A stretch of 42,046 nucleotides of DNA from Bacteroidales bacterium (GTDB lineage Bacteria > Bacteroidota > Bacteroidia > Bacteroidales > P3), in NCBI GenBank assembly GCA_017429685.1, contig JAFROL010000043.1, forward strand, positions 1-42,046, in the 5' to 3' direction. Shown piece after piece: positions 8,405 through 16,870 of the stretch; position 1 is the first letter of the stretch, and the number at the start of each line of letters is the position of its first letter. The translations under genes were made by a program, and so were the position numbers. The notes under the pieces were generated by a model that made no database searches, was not told the origin of the DNA, and saw only the letters and a list, made by a program, of their open reading frames with translations.

Positions 8405-9263
8405 CTTCCACACCCACTCGCGCCACTGCGACGGCCGCGGCGAGCTGCGCGAATACGTCGAATACGCCCTCTCGAAAGGCTTCAAAGCCCTGGGCTTCAG
8501 TGGCCACGCTCCCGTCCCATTCCCCAACAACTTCTCAATCAAGGACGACGACTATCTGAACTACTGCAACGAGGTGCGCGCCCTCAAGGCCGAATATGCC
8601 GGCCGCATCGACATCCGCCTGGGACTCGAAATCGACTATATTCCTGGACTTTTGGAAGACTTCACCCCCCTCGTCGAACAGGGCGGCCTCGACTACACCA
8701 TCGGCAGCGTACACCTCATCCCCAACCCCAACGACGTCAGCGAGTTGCGACACCTTTCGGCCACCGCCAAGGGCGACGAACGGCAGCAGATACCCTACCA
8801 CCTCTGGTTCATCGACGGGCCGCGCCAGGAGACCTACGACAACGGCCTGCACCACATCTTCGGCGACGACATCCGCGCCGGCGTGCGCGCATACTTCTAC
8901 CAGCAAAACGCTATGATTGAGCAAAATAAACCCACCATCGTCGGCCACCCCGACAAGATAGTGATGCACAACCGCGAACGCTATTTCAGCTGCGCCGACC
9001 GCTGGTACCGCGACCTGTTGTTCGAAACCCTGCAGCTCATCGCCGAAACGGGCTGCATCTGCGAGCTCAACACGCGCGGACTCTATAAGGGCCGCCACAC
9101 CGACTACTACCCATCGAAGGAGGCCGTGCGCTTTATGGACACCCTCGGCATCCCCCTCCTCGTCAGCACCGACGCCCACCAGCCCTCGGACCTGGACTGC
9201 TCGGAAGGCGCCTTCGATTTCCTCGCCGAAATCGGCTACCGCAACATTGTATGCACAATATAA
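8394..9263 (+). CDS. PHP-domain histidinol-phosphatase (HisJ/HisK type)
   Basis: 289 residues. The PHP metal-binding motifs are in order: FHTHSRHCDG at the N-terminus, FKALGFSGHAP, LGLEIDY, GSVHLI, GHPDKI, ELNTRGLY and STDAHQP near the C-terminus. This is the layout of the TIGR01856-type histidinol-phosphate phosphatase, the last but one step of histidine synthesis. It is 289 residues, as expected, and appears complete. Other his genes are not in the window, so the exact substrate stays inferred. It overlaps the preceding porin gene by 11 bp. Confidence 0.85.
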   Translation: MISNFHTHSRHCDGRGELREYVEYALSKGFKALGFSGHAPVPFPNNFSIKDDDYLNYCNEVRALKAEYAGRIDIRLGLEIDYIPGLLEDFTPLVEQGGLDYTIGSVHLIPNPNDVSELRHLSATAKGDERQQIPYHLWFIDGPRQETYDNGLHHIFGDDIRAGVRAYFYQQNAMIEQNKPTIVGHPDKIVMHNRERYFSCADRWYRDLLFETLQLIAETGCICELNTRGLYKGRHTDYYPSKEAVRFMDTLGIPLLVSTDAHQPSDLDCSEGAFDFLAEIGYRNIVCTI

Positions 9264-9287
9264 GTTTTTCCAATAAAAGCAAAAGAT

Positions 9288-9809
9288 ATGCCAAAACGCA
9301 AGTCAAATATCGACACATCGACTATGATCAATGTCGCCGACATTGAGACTTCTGATTTGGAGTACAAAGACGAAGTTATCGCTTCATTGAACGAGGCGGA
9401 GAACTATCTTATGGGGTTCGATTGGTGTGTGAAGATAATCGACGGTTGGATTGCAGCATCTTTTGGATACATTCTCAATATCTTCCTCTTCAGAGTACAG
9501 ATCTACGGCAAGCCTTCCAAAAATAACTATTTCTGGATTATTGTCGGCGATATTCCACCCGCATATTTCGATTTTGCCAGCACCCCGACCAAGTACGACG
9601 CATTGAGAGCATACATCAACGTTATGCAAGATTGGGTCGATAACGTAAACGGCGGCAACTCTTTGGAACTCTGCTATCCCGTAAACGTCCCGCCAGAAAA
9701 GAAATATGCTGATATGCTGGACATCCGGCTGCAGCTGCTAAGAGAGGATTATCTACCGCTAATACAAAGAACCGTAATAATAGAACAATATGGAGACCCC
9801 TATTCTTAA
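9288..9809 (+). CDS. Conserved-looking protein of unknown function
   Basis: 173 residues with no signal peptide and no TM segment I would trust. It is mostly alpha/beta in composition, with an acidic N-terminus (DIETSDLEYKDE) and an aromatic central part (NYFWIIVGDIPPAYFDF). I do not recognise the family. The composition recalls small cytosolic accessory or immunity-type proteins, but this is only an impression. Base composition is more AT-rich than that of its neighbours, suggesting separate acquisition. It follows the PHP gene by 24 bp and overlaps the AlaX-like gene by 20 bp, so it is translated in the same transcript. Confidence 0.7.
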   Translation: MPKRKSNIDTSTMINVADIETSDLEYKDEVIASLNEAENYLMGFDWCVKIIDGWIAASFGYILNIFLFRVQIYGKPSKNNYFWIIVGDIPPAYFDFASTPTKYDALRAYINVMQDWVDNVNGGNSLELCYPVNVPPEKKYADMLDIRLQLLREDYLPLIQRTVIIEQYGDPYS

Positions 9810-10257
9810 CGAACACAACAAACAAGAGTATCCGCCGATGCATACGGCTGAGCATATTTTGAACCAGACGATGGTTCGTATGTTCGGCTGCCCGCGGTCG
9901 AGAAACGCGCACATCGAGCGCAAGAAGAGCAAGTGCGACTACCAGCTGGCGTCCTGCCCCACCGATGAGCAGGTGCAGGAAATCGAGCGCCGCGTCAACG
10001 AAGTGATTGCGCAAGGCCTTACAGTCAGCTACGAATTTGTGAAACGCGACGAGGTGCCGCCCGAAGTCGACCTCGGCAAGCTGCCCGACGACGCCAGCGA
10101 GACGCTGCGCCTGGTGCGAATCGGCGACTACGACCTCTGCGCTTGCGTCGGCACCCACGTGCAGAACACGTCCGAGATAGGCCATTTCAAAATCATAAGC
10201 CACGACTGGAACGAGGAAACCGGCACGTGGCGTATGCGATTCAAACTGGTAGAATGA
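9790..10257 (+). CDS. AlaX-like alanyl-tRNA editing (tRNA_SAD) protein
   Basis: 155 residues. It carries the two zinc/active-site halves of the second additional domain: HTAEHILNQ (H-x3-H) near residue 18 and CACVGTHV (C-x3-H) near residue 115. Stand-alone proteins of this size hydrolyse mischarged Ser- or Gly-tRNA(Ala) in trans. No synthetase catalytic domain is present, so it is an editing protein rather than an alaS fragment. It overlaps the preceding unknown gene by 20 bp and the next gene by 4 bp (ATGA). Confidence 0.82.
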   Translation: METPILNEHNKQEYPPMHTAEHILNQTMVRMFGCPRSRNAHIERKKSKCDYQLASCPTDEQVQEIERRVNEVIAQGLTVSYEFVKRDEVPPEVDLGKLPDDASETLRLVRIGDYDLCACVGTHVQNTSEIGHFKIISHDWNEETGTWRMRFKLVE

Positions 10258-10745
10258 AAAAAAAGCAAAAGAAAAAAACGGCACAAGAGCACCTGGAGCC
10301 GCTGGTCTACAGGGCCCGTCCCATATGCTACGTGAACATCGCAATGGACGGTGCACTTATTGTTTTTATTTGGTTGGTCCTTGGCCCAAGCATCCTATGC
10401 GTGGTGGCCAGTGTGCTTTTTTTGATGTTGGCTTACCCCGCGTTCAGGCACCGCAACGACTGCATTACGCTGACCGAGAAGGGCATCGGCCTCGACCACG
10501 TAAGGGTTGTTGAATATGGCAAGAAAACCGAGAGGCTTGACCACGTGGACATCGAGTGGCGATATGTCAGAGATGTGGAATTGTATGTAGGCAGACAAGG
10601 CTATATAGATGTCAACGCCCACAACAAGACTTACACTGTGGATCTTGAATATTATATGGTTTTCGGCACAAAGTTGAAATCCTGGCAGAAGGCCATCAAG
10701 GAATACAGTCAAATGCCCGGCACCCACATCATCAAACGTTGGTAA
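10254..10745 (+). CDS. Two-TM membrane protein with cytosolic domain, unknown function
   Basis: 163 residues starting at the ATG that overlaps the AlaX stop (ATGA). A very basic N-terminus (MKKKQKKK) and two adjacent hydrophobic segments (about residues 25-65) are followed by a beta-rich C-terminal half (ITLTEKGIGLDHV, DVELYVGRQGYIDVNAHNKTYTVDL). This layout is like small membrane proteins with a PH-like domain, but the family assignment is tentative. It is the last gene of the unit that runs from the porin, and a tRNA gene points towards it from the other strand. Confidence 0.65.
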   Translation: MKKKQKKKTAQEHLEPLVYRARPICYVNIAMDGALIVFIWLVLGPSILCVVASVLFLMLAYPAFRHRNDCITLTEKGIGLDHVRVVEYGKKTERLDHVDIEWRYVRDVELYVGRQGYIDVNAHNKTYTVDLEYYMVFGTKLKSWQKAIKEYSQMPGTHIIKRW

Positions 10746-10779
10746 TCACTGGCAGTATGCAATAATATACAAAAGAAAA

Positions 10780-10799
10780 GACCACCCGATTGGGTGGTC
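10780..10799 (-). terminator. Terminator of tRNA-Val(GAC)
   Basis: Stem GACCACCC/GGGTGGTC with loop GATT. On the minus strand it is followed by TTTTCTTTTG. It sits one base past the CCA end of the tRNA gene. Confidence 0.85.
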
Positions 10800-10800
10800 C

Positions 10801-10878
10801 TGGTGATCTGCACAAGATTTGAACTTGTGACCTCTTGCCTGTCAAGCAAGCGCTCTAAACCAACTGAGCTAGCAGATC
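10801..10878 (-). tRNA. tRNA-Val (anticodon GAC)
   Basis: Read on the minus strand: acceptor GATCTGC/GCAGATC, D-arm GCTC..GAGC, anticodon stem CTTGC/GCAAG with loop TTGACAG (anticodon GAC, reads GUC/GUU), T-arm ACAAG/CTTGT with TTCAAAT, discriminator A and an encoded CCA. Confidence 0.95.
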
Positions 10879-11086
10879 ATTTTTCTTGTCGAAAGCGAGT
10901 GCAAAAGTACGAAGATTTTTCTAACCGACGAAAAAAATTTTCATTTTTGAAGAAAATTTTCATCCCTCACCATACTACAGCGTTTATTTTCAAAACAGTA
11001 ACGATAACAAAATTTTTTCTAATTTTTTACGTTATATACAAAACGCGACGGCAAAAAACCGCCAACAAACGAAAAAAACGACAAAA

Positions 11087-12007
11087 ATGAAGCTCTTTTT
11101 TGCACCCCTGCAAGGCTACACTGACCATATATACCGCAGCATCCACAACGAGGTGGCGGGCGGCATCGACGAATACTTCTCCCCTTTCGTGCGCTGCGAC
11201 GGCGGAACGGTGAGAAACAAGGACTTGCGCGACATCGCGCCCGAAAACAACCGCAGTGTAAGCTTTGTGCCTCAGATTATTGCCGCCGGTGTCGAAGAGC
11301 TGGCGCCGCTGCTTGCCGTCATTGAACAGGCTGGATACAGCCGCATCGACCTGAACTTGGGATGTCCATTTCCATTGCAGACTGGGCGCGGCCGCGGAGC
11401 GGCCGCACTGTCCAACCCCGACAAGGTCGAACAGATGATGCAAGAGCTAAAAAGACACGACACGCTGAAAGCCAGCGTCAAGATGCGCTCGGGCTTCACC
11501 TCGGCCGACGAAGGGCTGAAGACAATCGAAATCCTGAACGACTTCGATCTGGAATACATCACCATCCATCCGCGACTGGGCGTGCAGCAATACAAGGGGC
11601 AGCCCGACCTCGAGGCCTTTGCCAGGCTGAAAGAGGCTTCGCACCACCCCGTCGTCTACAACGGCGACATCACCTCGACGAACGATATCGGCCACATCGC
11701 CAGCCTTTTCCCCGACCTGTACGGCATAATGATAGGCCGAGGACTGTTGGCACGCCCCACGCTGGCACGCGAATGGCGCGAAGGGCGTGAATACAGCGAA
11801 GGCGAGCGGCTGGCGACGAGCCTCGAGATGCACCGCCGACTGTACGAATATGCCTGCCGCACCTTGCAGGGCGACCAGCAGGTGCTGGCGCGGATGCAGG
11901 CCTTCTGGGAATACCAAAAACCGCTTGTGGACAAGAAAGTCTACAAGCGGCTGATGAAGACGACAAGCCTGCGCAACTACGAAGAGGCCGTCAGAAGCTT
12001 AGAGTGA
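11087..12007 (+). CDS. dus: tRNA-dihydrouridine synthase
   Basis: 306 residues of the Dus TIM-barrel family, which reduces specific uridines of tRNA using FMN and NADPH. Seen motifs: FAPLQGYTDHIYR at the N-terminus; LNLGCPFPLQTGRGRGAAAL, with the catalytic cysteine in LGCP, at about residues 90-110; KMRSGF; YITIHPR; PVVYNGDI and MIGRGLLARP (FMN phosphate binding). It is slightly shorter than DusB of Escherichia coli. The upstream 150 bp are AT-rich. Its 3' end overlaps the convergent GIN-domain gene by 17 bp. Confidence 0.92.
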   Translation: MKLFFAPLQGYTDHIYRSIHNEVAGGIDEYFSPFVRCDGGTVRNKDLRDIAPENNRSVSFVPQIIAAGVEELAPLLAVIEQAGYSRIDLNLGCPFPLQTGRGRGAAALSNPDKVEQMMQELKRHDTLKASVKMRSGFTSADEGLKTIEILNDFDLEYITIHPRLGVQQYKGQPDLEAFARLKEASHHPVVYNGDITSTNDIGHIASLFPDLYGIMIGRGLLARPTLAREWREGREYSEGERLATSLEMHRRLYEYACRTLQGDQQVLARMQAFWEYQKPLVDKKVYKRLMKTTSLRNYEEAVRSLE

Positions 12008-13286
12008 CACCCAGAGTGTGGATCTTGTCGGCATCGGTGCCGGTGCGGAAAGTGGGCAGCAGGTCGTAGGTCAGACCTATCGAGCCGCCGAGAGCGGCTG
12101 GACTTCCCAAGCTTACGAATGCGCGCAGCTGCCAGGGATTCATCACATCGGTCTTTTCGCGAGTACGGTTCCAGCGGTTGTCGCTGCCCATAGTACGGGT
12201 CTCGAGGCGCTCGCCGAGATTGCACATTGCATCGACACCGAAGTTCAAGTAGAACGGTTTCTTGCCCGTTTCGGGGTTTCGCTGGCCGAAACTGTAGTTG
12301 AACTGCAGCTTCACGCCCAGATGCTCGGAATAGAGATGCTGCTGCGGTATTTCGCCCGAAGTTGGAGTGTTGAGCTGCAACGCGTTGCCGTTATAGCTGA
12401 CGCTGTTCAGCAGACGGCTCCAGTCTATATCAAAATTGAGCCACGGTTTGAACGTGAAGTTTTCGGCCAGACGGAACGGCTTGAGGAAAGAGGCAGCCAT
12501 CGTGATGCGGTAGTTCTCGCCGCGGTTGTAGGGCGAACCGCTTTTGTTGTTCATATAGAGCGGAACCGGCGAAGTGAGTCCAACGCTGACCGACACGCCT
12601 TCCAAGTGTTCCGTCCAGCTGCGGTTCACGTTCTTGACGCTTAGGTTGCGAGCGACGTCGGTTTGGTAGAGCGAACCGAAGCTATTGATATCGTTCCGGA
12701 CCTTGGTGTTGTTGCTGATGAGCACGGGGCAGTGCACGGTGGCTCTGTAGGCGCGCAGCAGCGTCAGTTCGTCGGCTGCCTGTAGCGTGTCGAGCCGCAG
12801 CGTCGCGTCGTGCTCCACATCCACCTCGAGCTCTTTCTCGCCCTTCCACGAGCGACCGCTGACGGTGGCGCCTTCAAAAATATTCACGTTGGCACCTTTG
12901 CCGTAGAACAACAGGTCGTCCGTTTCGACCGTCGCGTTCTTATTCACGCACAGATAGTGGAGCTTGTGCTTCAGCGTGATTTCCACGACCGTGCTTTTCG
13001 GCATCTGGCTGTTGCTCCGCAGGGTCAGCTCGCGACCTTTGACCGCGCTGACTTGCGGCTCATTACCTTCTTCGAAGAAGACGCTGCACGGCGTGACGAT
13101 GGTCACCGACGACTGCTCGCCGTGGCGGATGCGCACCTGCCATCCGTCGTAGATGTCGAGGCTGCTGATGCTGTCGGGTATGGGTTGGCTGATGCGGTAT
13201 TCGTTTTGTGCGCTTGCATTTGTGCCAAAGGCGAAAACGATAAGAACAATAAATGTTGCTGCTGCTAAAAGAGTTGATTTTTTCAT
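11991..13286 (-). CDS. Secreted GIN-domain (DUF2807-like) protein with C-terminal beta-barrel
   Basis: 431 residues with a signal peptide (MKKSTLLAAATFIVLIVFAFG). Residues about 25-210 look like the beta-helical GIN/auto-transporter-head domain: SISSLDIYDGWQVRI, VTIVTPCSVFF, VEITLKHKLHYLCVN. Residues about 225-431 are strands of an outer-membrane barrel and end in LGVTLSF. It is probably exposed at the cell surface with the barrel in the outer membrane. It lies 75 bp behind the anti-sigma-like gene in the same direction, so it may be a target or sensor of that sigma system. Its last bases overlap the dus gene. Function not known. Confidence 0.72.
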   Translation of the reverse strand: MKKSTLLAAATFIVLIVFAFGTNASAQNEYRISQPIPDSISSLDIYDGWQVRIRHGEQSSVTIVTPCSVFFEEGNEPQVSAVKGRELTLRSNSQMPKSTVVEITLKHKLHYLCVNKNATVETDDLLFYGKGANVNIFEGATVSGRSWKGEKELEVDVEHDATLRLDTLQAADELTLLRAYRATVHCPVLISNNTKVRNDINSFGSLYQTDVARNLSVKNVNRSWTEHLEGVSVSVGLTSPVPLYMNNKSGSPYNRGENYRITMAASFLKPFRLAENFTFKPWLNFDIDWSRLLNSVSYNGNALQLNTPTSGEIPQQHLYSEHLGVKLQFNYSFGQRNPETGKKPFYLNFGVDAMCNLGERLETRTMGSDNRWNRTREKTDVMNPWQLRAFVSLGSPAALGGSIGLTYDLLPTFRTGTDADKIHTLGVTLSF

Positions 13287-13361
13287 TTTGATACGATTTT
13301 TTGTGTTTCTGCCTTAAAGACGAACGACACTCGGATTTCTTACAGTTTTTTTCGAAAAAAG

Positions 13362-14066
13362 TTAGAATGCACTGGTTCCTATGCCAATGGTAGTACCTGT
13401 GCTTGAGATATTTGTGAAAGCAAAACGGGGCGAATCCTCTTGGCTGGGACGCACTTCGGGACGGCACCCCGAGCCACAGACCAGACGTGAAGAGGTACGC
13501 TCGTAGACAATCGGAGATGTGGGATGCGAGATGTTAGTTTCGTTCTCCGTTCCCCTATTTCCATTTTCCGTTTCCTCGGCAAAAAGCGGTTCGTCGGGCA
13601 AAACGGTGGCCGTTTCAATAGCGGTTTCTTTCTCTTCAATTTCATCCTGCCGCGACTCGGGCGACTGCACCTCAGCCGGCGTTTTGCTTTGCGCAAGAAT
13701 CGGAGATGTATGCGGCTTGAGCACCGGTACGACGACATCGGTTTGCGTAGCGGGGATGCCTGCAGTCGAATCGACAGCAGTTGTCGGGTGCGGTTTGGTT
13801 CCGGCAACCAACTGCTGCTGAGACGGCGAAGTGCTGTTCTGCGAAAGGATGTGCAGCCCTACGCTGGCCAGCAGCAGGATGCTGGCGGCAATACCCGCAT
13901 ACGTCCAAAACAGACCGCCTTTCGCTTTCCGCTTTCCGCTTTCCGCTTTCCGCTCGCCTTCCGCCAGGCGGTCAATCATATCGCTCAGCTGCTGCTGGCG
14001 GCGCTGGTCGGCCTCGCGGCGTCGCGCGGCCTCGAAAAGTTTGTCTATATCCTGATTGTTGTTCAT
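13362..14066 (-). CDS. Single-TM anti-sigma-like protein with repeat-derived inserts
   Basis: 234 residues. The N-terminal ~50 are charged and helical (DIDKLFEAARRREADQRR). One TM segment follows (about residues 53-72), then a long low-complexity, Ser/Thr/Pro/Glu-rich periplasmic part. This topology and the 4-bp ATGA overlap with the upstream ECF sigma gene suggest an anti-sigma factor, although no zinc-binding anti-sigma motif is present. Two stretches come from GCGGAAA-type repeats: AESGKRKAK just before the TM (about residues 35-49), and ENGNRGTENE further on (about 164-175). The first lies where a sigma-binding segment would meet the membrane. Confidence 0.65.
   Translation of the reverse strand: MNNNQDIDKLFEAARRREADQRRQQQLSDMIDRLAEGERKAESGKRKAKGGLFWTYAGIAASILLLASVGLHILSQNSTSPSQQQLVAGTKPHPTTAVDSTAGIPATQTDVVVPVLKPHTSPILAQSKTPAEVQSPESRQDEIEEKETAIETATVLPDEPLFAEETENGNRGTENETNISHPTSPIVYERTSSRLVCGSGCRPEVRPSQEDSPRFAFTNISSTGTTIGIGTSAF
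13541..13576. repeat. Degenerate TTCTCCG/TTTTCCG repeat inside the anti-sigma gene
   Basis: Units TTCTCCG, TTCCCCT, ATTTCCA, TTTTCCG and TTTCC read in frame on the minus strand. They give an ENGNRGTENE-like stretch in the periplasmic part. Confidence 0.65.
13921..13964. repeat. TTTCCGC heptamer array inside the anti-sigma gene
   Basis: About five heptamer units plus degenerate flanks. On the coding strand they read ERKAESGKRKAK immediately before the TM segment. Confidence 0.85.
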
Positions 14067-14560
14067 ATCTTAAGGGTTTTGATTTTATCTTTCAATGATT
14101 GTATTGCACGCGAAATTGTTGTGTAGACATTGTTGCTGCTCATCTGCAGGGCCTGTTCGATGTACTGCGTGTCGCGTTCTTCGACATACTTCATCCGCAA
14201 GGCCCGCCGTTGTTTTTCGGGCAGTTCGTCAAGCAGATGGTCCAGCAGGGCGGCATCGTTTCGTGTTTCCTCGACCTGCATCGTCACCTCCTTGTCGCTC
14301 AGATAGGCAATCTGCTCGTTGTGGAAAGCGTCACGTTTGCGCTTGCGAATCAGGTCGATGCATCGCAGGCGCACCATCTGCAGGCAATAGGAATCAAGCT
14401 TAACAACGCGATCCAGCTCGTCGCGCCGACTCCACAGGGCAACAAACACGTCCTGCACAACATCCTCGGCGTCAGCCACATCGCCAAGCATACGCTCGGC
14501 CAGCAGCTGCATCGGGCTTTGCAGCGGGATTATATGTTCCTTGAACTTTGTTTGGTCCAT
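14063..14560 (-). CDS. ECF-type RNA polymerase sigma factor
   Basis: 165 residues when started at the ATG at 14560 (MDQTKFKEH). The frame runs 24 codons further upstream, but that extension is poor. Region 2 shows AEDVVQDVFVALW (about residues 30-50), then a linker. Region 4 shows LPEKQRRALRMKYVEERDTQYIEQALQMSSNNV with a helix-turn-helix near the C-terminus. It directs RNA polymerase to extracytoplasmic-function promoters, probably including its own. The next gene overlaps by 4 bp and encodes the likely anti-sigma factor. Confidence 0.9.
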   Translation of the reverse strand: MDQTKFKEHIIPLQSPMQLLAERMLGDVADAEDVVQDVFVALWSRRDELDRVVKLDSYCLQMVRLRCIDLIRKRKRDAFHNEQIAYLSDKEVTMQVEETRNDAALLDHLLDELPEKQRRALRMKYVEERDTQYIEQALQMSSNNVYTTISRAIQSLKDKIKTLKI

Positions 14561-14838
14561 TCCTGTTTGTATTTGACTATATGACGAACGGGCGGGCGAT
14601 TTCTTACACAAAAACGGAAAATTTTTTTTCAAATTATTTTTCCTGTTACAAAAGTGTTCAAATTGTCAAAAAAAAAGTGAAAATTTTATCATCTTGACGC
14701 GTTCTGCCAACAACAAAAGCAAAAAAAAGGAGAATATTTACCGCGCACAAACCACTGGTTTACAACTAGCAGAACAAAACAAACGACAAAAGATGCAAGA
14801 TTTTGGTTCAAAACAAACTACGTTTTAAAAAAAAGTTG

Positions 14839-14846
14839 TACTTTTG
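14839..14846 (+). promoter_or_regulatory. -7 element (TACTTTTG) of tRNA-Val(CAC)
   Basis: TACTTTTG lies about 50 bp before the mature tRNA. No clear -33 element is seen. Confidence 0.6.
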
Positions 14847-14896
14847 CACCCGTTTTTGAGAGGGACAAGCGGCTTAGTCCCACCGTACAAAACAAT

Positions 14897-14971
14897 GGTC
14901 TGTTAGCTCAGTTGGTTCAGAGCGCTTCCTTCACACGGAAGAGGTCTACAGTTCGAATCTGTAACAGACCA
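14897..14971 (+). tRNA. tRNA-Val (anticodon CAC)
   Basis: Acceptor GGTCTGT/ACAGACC, D-arm GCTC..GAGC, anticodon stem CTTCC/GGAAG with loop TTCACAC (anticodon CAC, reads GUG), T-arm TACAG/CTGTA with TTCGAAT, discriminator A. CCA is not encoded; the sequence continues CTTTTTATTTT, which may act as a terminator tail. Confidence 0.95.
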
Positions 14972-15122
14972 CTTTTTATTTTAATGCGTACGCGGCAACA
15001 TTAAGGTTAAAGTTAAGGTTCATCCGACTTTCAGTTCTTCTTTTTATGTCCGAAAAATCAGGCAGTTGAAAAACAGCATCAAAATTTTTGACAATTACGG
15101 CCTTATATTCGGAAATTCTTCG

Positions 15123-15130
15123 TAAATTTG
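15123..15130 (+). promoter_or_regulatory. -7 element (TAAATTTG) of the tubulin-like operon
   Basis: TAAATTTG lies 31 bp before the ATG at 15161 and fits TAnnTTTG. It is the only promoter-like site seen ahead of the four-gene operon. Confidence 0.55.
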
Positions 15131-15160
15131 CATTTTATTTAAATAAATATTTTCTATAAA

Positions 15161-16813
15161 ATGAGACAAACAAAGACAGCCGTTCTGCTCGTTTTTGCCT
15201 TTATGATGGCGATAAACACCACCGTTTCGCAAAACGTGGCCCTGCAGGTAGTCAACAACGACTACCCCAACCTGATGGAACTCTACCGCCAAAAAGGCGA
15301 TGCGCTTGGCAATCAGAAAGCTCACCACATCTTCGCCATCGACGTGTCGACTTTTATGCGGAAAAACATCAATGAAATCCGTCCGCAAATCAACGACTTC
15401 ATTATGGCTCTGCCCGACGGCGACCAGGTAACGCTGATCCGCAAGTCGTCGACCGACAAGACCGACTATGTAGGCGGCGTGGTCAACCTTGAAATCAACA
15501 GTGAGTCGCGCCAAACGCTGCGCAACATCCTGACCAGCGACGCCTTCGCCGTGCAGGATGCCGGCTCGGATGGCTATACAATGACCTCCAAAATACTCGA
15601 CGCCATAATGAACCCGATGAGCGAAGGCCTAGTTTTCGTCTTTATGTTCACCGATTTTGAATACTGGACCAGCGCCAACGGCTACGACAAAAGCAAAGAA
15701 GACTGGGAAGCCCTCAAAACAAAGTTCAAACCCTTCATTGACCTGACGAGCGGCGACCAGAGCCGCGTGGTGCTGCCCTACGCCTTCTACTACCGCGACA
15801 ACGACTACCGCGCAGCCTCTGACTACCGTCCCGAACTGGAGTCGATTTTCGGATGCAAACTGAACCAGCCCCCCACTGGCGACGCCGTGATTCTGCGCAA
15901 CTTCTTCAACAAAATGGAGACCAACGCTCTGGTATTCCGGCTCAAATACCTGATCTATCAAGACCTGACAAAAACCAACGTCACCTCAGCGCTGTCGCTA
16001 TCGGACAACAAAGAGATTCTGATGACGACAGACCTTGACGGACTACAGATTTTCGACAACTACACCTACGACATAACCAACGAGCCCGAATGTCTCGAAA
16101 AGGCTTTTGTACGGCAAAACAACGCCGAACTGGCTTTCGGCAACGGCGCTGCATTATACAATTTCAACAACAAATACTCCCCCCTCCTGCCCCACTGGAC
16201 CATCCTGCACGGCAAAATGGCGTACACCATTCATCCGGTGTGCAAAACAAATCTGGCCGTTGAACTCGACAAGCTCAATGCTCTCGACGAATCGCTCGTG
16301 CTCGACTACAAGCGGCCCTACGACCTCGAGGCACAGCTTCCGTCGGGATGGTTCTACTCCCACATCCTTCCGGCATGGGTCGGCATAGCCCTCGTGCTGC
16401 TGTTGCTGGCCTACGGCATTTGCTGGTTTATAACCCTCCTGCTCAACAAGTTCGGCAAAATTTACCGCACTTGGAACATCATTGTCACAACCGACGATGG
16501 CGAAAATCAGGAAACCTTCTCGCACAGTTTCCCGAAAGCAAAAAAAGTCACCGTATCGCCATCGACACTGGGCATCCCCAATGGCGGCAGCTGGAAATTC
16601 GACATCATCACCGTCGACGGACCCATCTACCGCCTGTGGCACCAACGCGGCTACTACATACGCCGCGGTTGCCCGATGAACATCGAACGCAAAGGCAAGA
16701 CAAAAGCATTGCCAAACAAGGAATACCGCGTTACACCCCTGAAAAAATGGGGACAAGGATGCAAACTGAAATTCAAGAACGACAATATGGATTATGTCGT
16801 TAAAATCCAGTAG
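15161..16813 (+). CDS. Periplasmic VWA-like protein with one C-terminal TM (gene 1 of tubulin operon)
   Basis: 550 residues: a signal peptide (MRQTKTAVLLVFAFMMA), a large periplasmic part, one TM at about residues 402-428 (PAWVGIALVLLLLAYGICW), and a cytosolic tail of about 120 residues. The segment HIFAIDVSTFMRKNI (D61-V-S63-T-F65) and a later FMFTDFEYW (near 164) look like a VWA Rossmann fold. Its metal site is incomplete: the third MIDAS residue is Phe instead of Ser. It probably binds a partner without, or with weakened, metal dependence. It is first in a four-gene operon, 57 bp before the tubulin-like gene, and could connect the periplasm to that cytosolic protein. No closer family is recognised. 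Confidence 0.8.
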   Translation: MRQTKTAVLLVFAFMMAINTTVSQNVALQVVNNDYPNLMELYRQKGDALGNQKAHHIFAIDVSTFMRKNINEIRPQINDFIMALPDGDQVTLIRKSSTDKTDYVGGVVNLEINSESRQTLRNILTSDAFAVQDAGSDGYTMTSKILDAIMNPMSEGLVFVFMFTDFEYWTSANGYDKSKEDWEALKTKFKPFIDLTSGDQSRVVLPYAFYYRDNDYRAASDYRPELESIFGCKLNQPPTGDAVILRNFFNKMETNALVFRLKYLIYQDLTKTNVTSALSLSDNKEILMTTDLDGLQIFDNYTYDITNEPECLEKAFVRQNNAELAFGNGAALYNFNNKYSPLLPHWTILHGKMAYTIHPVCKTNLAVELDKLNALDESLVLDYKRPYDLEAQLPSGWFYSHILPAWVGIALVLLLLAYGICWFITLLLNKFGKIYRTWNIIVTTDDGENQETFSHSFPKAKKVTVSPSTLGIPNGGSWKFDIITVDGPIYRLWHQRGYYIRRGCPMNIERKGKTKALPNKEYRVTPLKKWGQGCKLKFKNDNMDYVVKIQ

Positions 16814-16870
16814 ACCATCATTCATTATTCAAATTTTCATCAACGTAAACAAATCATTAACTTAATACAT

